From: Clostridiales bacterium
Lineage (GTDB): Bacteria > Bacillota_A > Clostridia > Christensenellales > Aristaeellaceae
Assembly (NCBI GenBank): GCA_012514855.1
Contig: JAAYZL010000059.1
Coordinates: forward strand, 1 to 7,620
DNA length: 7,620 nucleotides
Direction: 5' to 3'
Positions 5,394-7,620 of this stretch are shown here, one piece after another (positions within the stretch are counted from its first letter, which is position 1; the number at the start of each line of letters is the position of its first letter). Below the pieces are notes generated by a model. It was not told the origin of the DNA. It made no database searches and saw only the letters and a list, made by a program, of their open reading frames with translations. A program made the position numbers and the translations under genes.

Positions 5394-6708
5394 CTTCGGC
5401 CTCCAGCAGTTTCAGCAACCGCTCAATGGCGCGCGCGCGGTGGGACACGCGGTTCTTCGCGTCCGCGTCGGCCTCGGCGAACGTCGCGCGAAGCTCCGGG
5501 GAGTAAAACAGCGGGTCGTAGCCGAAGCCGCCGTCGCCGCGCGGGGCATGCAGGATTTCGCCCTCGCACGTGCCGAACGCGGCGATCGGCGCGCGGCCCG
5601 GACGGACGAGCGCGATGGCCGAGGCGAAGCGCGCCGTCCGCGGCTCGGGGACGGATTCGAGGTCCTTCAACAGCAGCCGGTTGTTCGCCTCGTCGTCGCC
5701 GTGCACGCCCGCGTAGCGCGCGGAGTGAACGCCCGGGCGGCCGTTCAGCGCGTCGACGATCAGCCCGGAGTCGTCCGCGAGCGCCGCGCAGCCGGTCAAT
5801 TGCATCAGCGCGTCGGCCTTGATCCGCGCGTTTTCCGCAAACGTTTCGCCGACCTCCTCCGCGTCGGACTGGATGCCCATTTCGCGCATCGGGAGCACGT
5901 CGAACCGGTCGCGGAGCAGCGCCCGGAGCTCCTTGATCTTCCCGAAGTTGTTGCTCGCGATGACGAGCTTCGGCTTCTTGCCGATCACATGCGCGGCGTC
6001 GCCGAGCGCGTCAATTTGCGCGCGCATCAGCGTTCCGATGCCGTGTTCGGCGAGCGCGAGCAATTTGTCGAGCTCCTCGCGGGAGTACGCGCGCCTCTCG
6101 CCGGTTCCCTGCACCTCGACGAAGCCGAGCCGCCCGCGCCTGAGTTCCATGACGACGTTCATGTCGGCCTTGGCGCGGCTGTCCTGCGAATAGTCGAGGT
6201 CGAGCGCGCATTGACCGCCGACGAGCCCGGCCGACACCGCCGCGACCTGCCCGACGACCGGGGAGTCGTTGAGCGCGCCGTCCCTCATCAGCCTGTCGAC
6301 CGCGAGGCAGAGCGCGACGAAGCCCCCGGTGACGGCCGCGGTGCGGGTTCCGCCGTCGGCCTGCAGCACGTCGCAGTCGATGGTGATCGTGCGCTCGCCG
6401 AGCCGCGAGAGATCGCACGCGGCGCGGAGCGACCGGCCGATCAGCCGTCCGATCTCCACGCCGCGCCCGTCTCTTTTGATGCCGTCGCGGGGCTTGCGGG
6501 TCGGGGTGGAGCCGGGGAGCATGCCGTACTCCGCCGTCAGCCAGCCGCGGCCCGTGCCCCGCAAAAACGGCGGCACGCCCTCCTCGACGGAGGCCGTGCA
6601 CACCACGCGCGTCCTGCCCGCTTGAATCAGCGCGCTCCCCGGCGCCATTTCGGTATATCCGGCCCGAATTTCCAGGGGCCTCAGTTCGTCCGACGCTCTT
6701 TCGTTCAT
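5386..6708 (-). CDS. rph: Bifunctional RNase PH / XTP-dITP pyrophosphatase (RdgB) fusion
   Basis: A 440-residue fusion of two complete enzymes. Residues about 1-240 are RNase PH, a phosphate-dependent 3'-5' exonuclease that trims tRNA 3' ends: SVEEGVPPFLRGTGRGWLTA at about 40-59, the phosphate-site Arg region GRGVEIGRLIGRSLRA (81-96), GGTRTAAVTG (119-128), and catalytic Asp176 and Asp182 in DSRAKADMNVVM. Residues about 246-440 are RdgB/HAM1, which hydrolyses ITP, dITP and XTP to monophosphates: SNNFGKIKEL (252-261), ETFAENARIKA, ADDSG (311-315, probable catalytic Asp313), GGFGYDPLF and SHR (422-424). There is no long linker. Oddities: Gln175 replaces the usual Glu before Asp176, and GTGERRAYS replaces the common GTAE-x-PFS. 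ATG 6708 has GGAGG four bases upstream; it lies 12 bases after the GerM-like gene. In Bacillus subtilis these are separate neighbours, rph and ysnA. Confidence 0.95.
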   Translation of the reverse strand: MNERASDELRPLEIRAGYTEMAPGSALIQAGRTRVVCTASVEEGVPPFLRGTGRGWLTAEYGMLPGSTPTRKPRDGIKRDGRGVEIGRLIGRSLRAACDLSRLGERTITIDCDVLQADGGTRTAAVTGGFVALCLAVDRLMRDGALNDSPVVGQVAAVSAGLVGGQCALDLDYSQDSRAKADMNVVMELRRGRLGFVEVQGTGERRAYSREELDKLLALAEHGIGTLMRAQIDALGDAAHVIGKKPKLVIASNNFGKIKELRALLRDRFDVLPMREMGIQSDAEEVGETFAENARIKADALMQLTGCAALADDSGLIVDALNGRPGVHSARYAGVHGDDEANNRLLLKDLESVPEPRTARFASAIALVRPGRAPIAAFGTCEGEILHAPRGDGGFGYDPLFYSPELRATFAEADADAKNRVSHRARAIERLLKLLEAEDG

Positions 6709-6720
6709 AGGACCTCCGTG

Positions 6721-7620
6721 TTACTCGAAGTTGAAGATCATCGCGGACTGCGACTGTATGTGGTCGTAGATGATGTCCTCGGCGATGTTCGCGCACGCGG
6801 GCATCGCGAGCGTGTTCTGGCCGGGGTCGTACGGCTCGCCGTCGATCAGGATGTCGACCTTCTCGACGCCCTCGAACTGCGTGCAGGTCAGAACCAGCGC
6901 GCGCAGCGCGAGCCTTCCGCCGTCGGAGTTCTCGGCGAGCTTGATAAACTCGTTCGTGAAGTTCAGCTTCGCGACGCCGTCCACGACCACTACGTCGATC
7001 AGCCCGCAGCCCGGCGGCAGCACTTCCTCGAGGGGGCTCGCCGCGCTCGGGCCCTTTGTGAGCTCGAGGACCGCGGTGTTGATGTCGGGTTTCGAGTACA
7101 CCATGCGCGTGACCGGAACCAGCACCGAGCCGGAATCGCCGGGGAAGTAGAGCGTCACGGGCTTCGCGTCGGCCACCGACAGCGTCGAGGAGGCGAGCTC
7201 GGGGTTCAGGTCGGCGCGGGTGAACTGCTTCGAGACGTCGGTTCCGTGCTTGAGCGATTTCATCTCCTGCCCGCCGATCAGGAACTCGACGCGCTCGACG
7301 GTCGGGAACTCGGTCAGGGTCTGCACGACCGCCGTCACCATGTTGGTCTCGGCCGCGGCGTCCGCGAGCGACAGCACTTCCTTGCCGAGGTCGATGCGCG
7401 CGAGGCCGTTTGTGATGTCCAGGTCGATCGACACGTTTTCGGGGAGCACCGTGCGCAGCCCGAGCCTGGCGGCCTGCATGTCGTTCGCGGTGCTCTTGAT
7501 CATCATCGAGAGCGTCGCCTTCGCGATTCCCTGCTCCGCCGGCACCTTTAGCATGACCGGAACGAGGTAGCCGTAGTTGTCCTGATAGTAGACGACGGTG
7601 TTGACCGTGCCCGTCGACAG
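6721..7620 (-). CDS. gerM: GerMN-domain protein, GerM-like (partial, 5' end off window)
   Basis: The frame is open to the right edge, so the 299 visible residues are the C-terminal part; the ATG at 7554 lies inside a domain and is not the start. Two GerMN (sporulation/spore germination) domains are seen: the first at about residues 8-127, opening with VVYYQDNYGYLVPVMLKVP, and the second at about 153-270, opening with KPVTLYFPGDSGSVLVPVTR. Each has the A-x-L-x-L-x-K helix and a downstream V-x-x-V-x-x-L-I-x-G strand (VERVEFLIGGQ, VEKVDILIDGE). The missing N-terminus should hold a signal or lipoprotein peptide, as Bacillus GerM is a lipoprotein. GerM helps the SpoIIQ-SpoIIIAH channel between mother cell and forespore, and GerMN domains also occur in non-sporulating bacteria. 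Position just before rph, as in Bacillus subtilis, supports the name. It ends 12 bases before the rph start. Confidence 0.88.
   Translation of the reverse strand: MSTGTVNTVVYYQDNYGYLVPVMLKVPAEQGIAKATLSMMIKSTANDMQAARLGLRTVLPENVSIDLDITNGLARIDLGKEVLSLADAAAETNMVTAVVQTLTEFPTVERVEFLIGGQEMKSLKHGTDVSKQFTRADLNPELASSTLSVADAKPVTLYFPGDSGSVLVPVTRMVYSKPDINTAVLELTKGPSAASPLEEVLPPGCGLIDVVVVDGVAKLNFTNEFIKLAENSDGGRLALRALVLTCTQFEGVEKVDILIDGEPYDPGQNTLAMPACANIAEDIIYDHIQSQSAMIFNFE

Noticed and set aside
5344..7551. 735-codon open frame on the plus strand, antisense to the gerM-rph block
   Set aside because: It spans three well-recognised minus-strand genes and its product is low-complexity, rich in Arg, Ala, Val and His, as expected for the reverse frame of GC-rich genes. 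No domain is seen.
1..7620. tRNA, rRNA, CRISPR array, insertion sequence, riboswitch or phage features
   Set aside because: Intergenic gaps are all under 200 bases and none shows such structure; no transposase, integrase or regular spaced repeats were seen.

Overview
This is a GC-rich window (roughly 60% or more GC) carrying only protein-coding genes. It reads as the chromosome of a high-GC, Gram-positive-type bacterium of the Bacillota, most plausibly an uncultured clostridial lineage. The reasons are the gene order gerM - rph - rdgB(ysnA) - yfcE(ysnB), which matches the Bacillus subtilis gerM-rph-ysnA-ysnB block; a MurA of the second Firmicutes type (MurZ/MurAB-like); strong GGAGG ribosome-binding sites; and consensus SigA-type promoters. 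The lineage is an inference from gene content, not from a marker gene.

Left block, plus strand (1-1640): a small FmdB-type zinc-ribbon protein (GTG start at 77) is followed by murA, the first committed step of peptidoglycan synthesis. murA has its Shine-Dalgarno unusually far from its ATG, with a C(UUCG)G hairpin in between. The block ends at a strong rho-independent terminator (1602-1639) whose T-run also contains the stop codon of the convergent gene.

Middle block, minus strand (1638-4872): a three-gene carbohydrate ABC importer operon, in transcription order solute-binding protein (4728-3403), MalF/UgpA-type permease (3337-2492) and MalG/UgpE-type permease (2495-1638, ATGA overlap). A perfect-consensus promoter (TTGACA, 16 bp, TATAAT) drives it. 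A near-perfect 11-12-11 inverted repeat centred on the -35 box is a good operator candidate. A perfect 26-bp palindrome without a T-tract lies between the binding-protein gene and the permeases and probably sets their relative expression. No ATPase, regulator or glycosidase gene is in the window, so the importer must use an ATPase encoded elsewhere and its sugar cannot be named.

Right block, minus strand (4923-7620): a GerMN-domain (GerM-like) gene running off the right edge, then a single gene fusing RNase PH to an RdgB/HAM1 XTP/dITP pyrophosphatase, then a YfcE/YsnB-type metallophosphoesterase. Spacing is 12 bp and then an 8-bp overlap, so this is one operon. Only a weak terminator-like structure separates it from the ABC operon promoter.

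The window is mostly conserved housekeeping plus one sugar-uptake operon. I see no mobile element, CRISPR array, RNA gene or clearly new system. The points worth a second look are small: the murA leader hairpin, the operator-like dyad, the intercistronic palindrome and the enzyme fusion.
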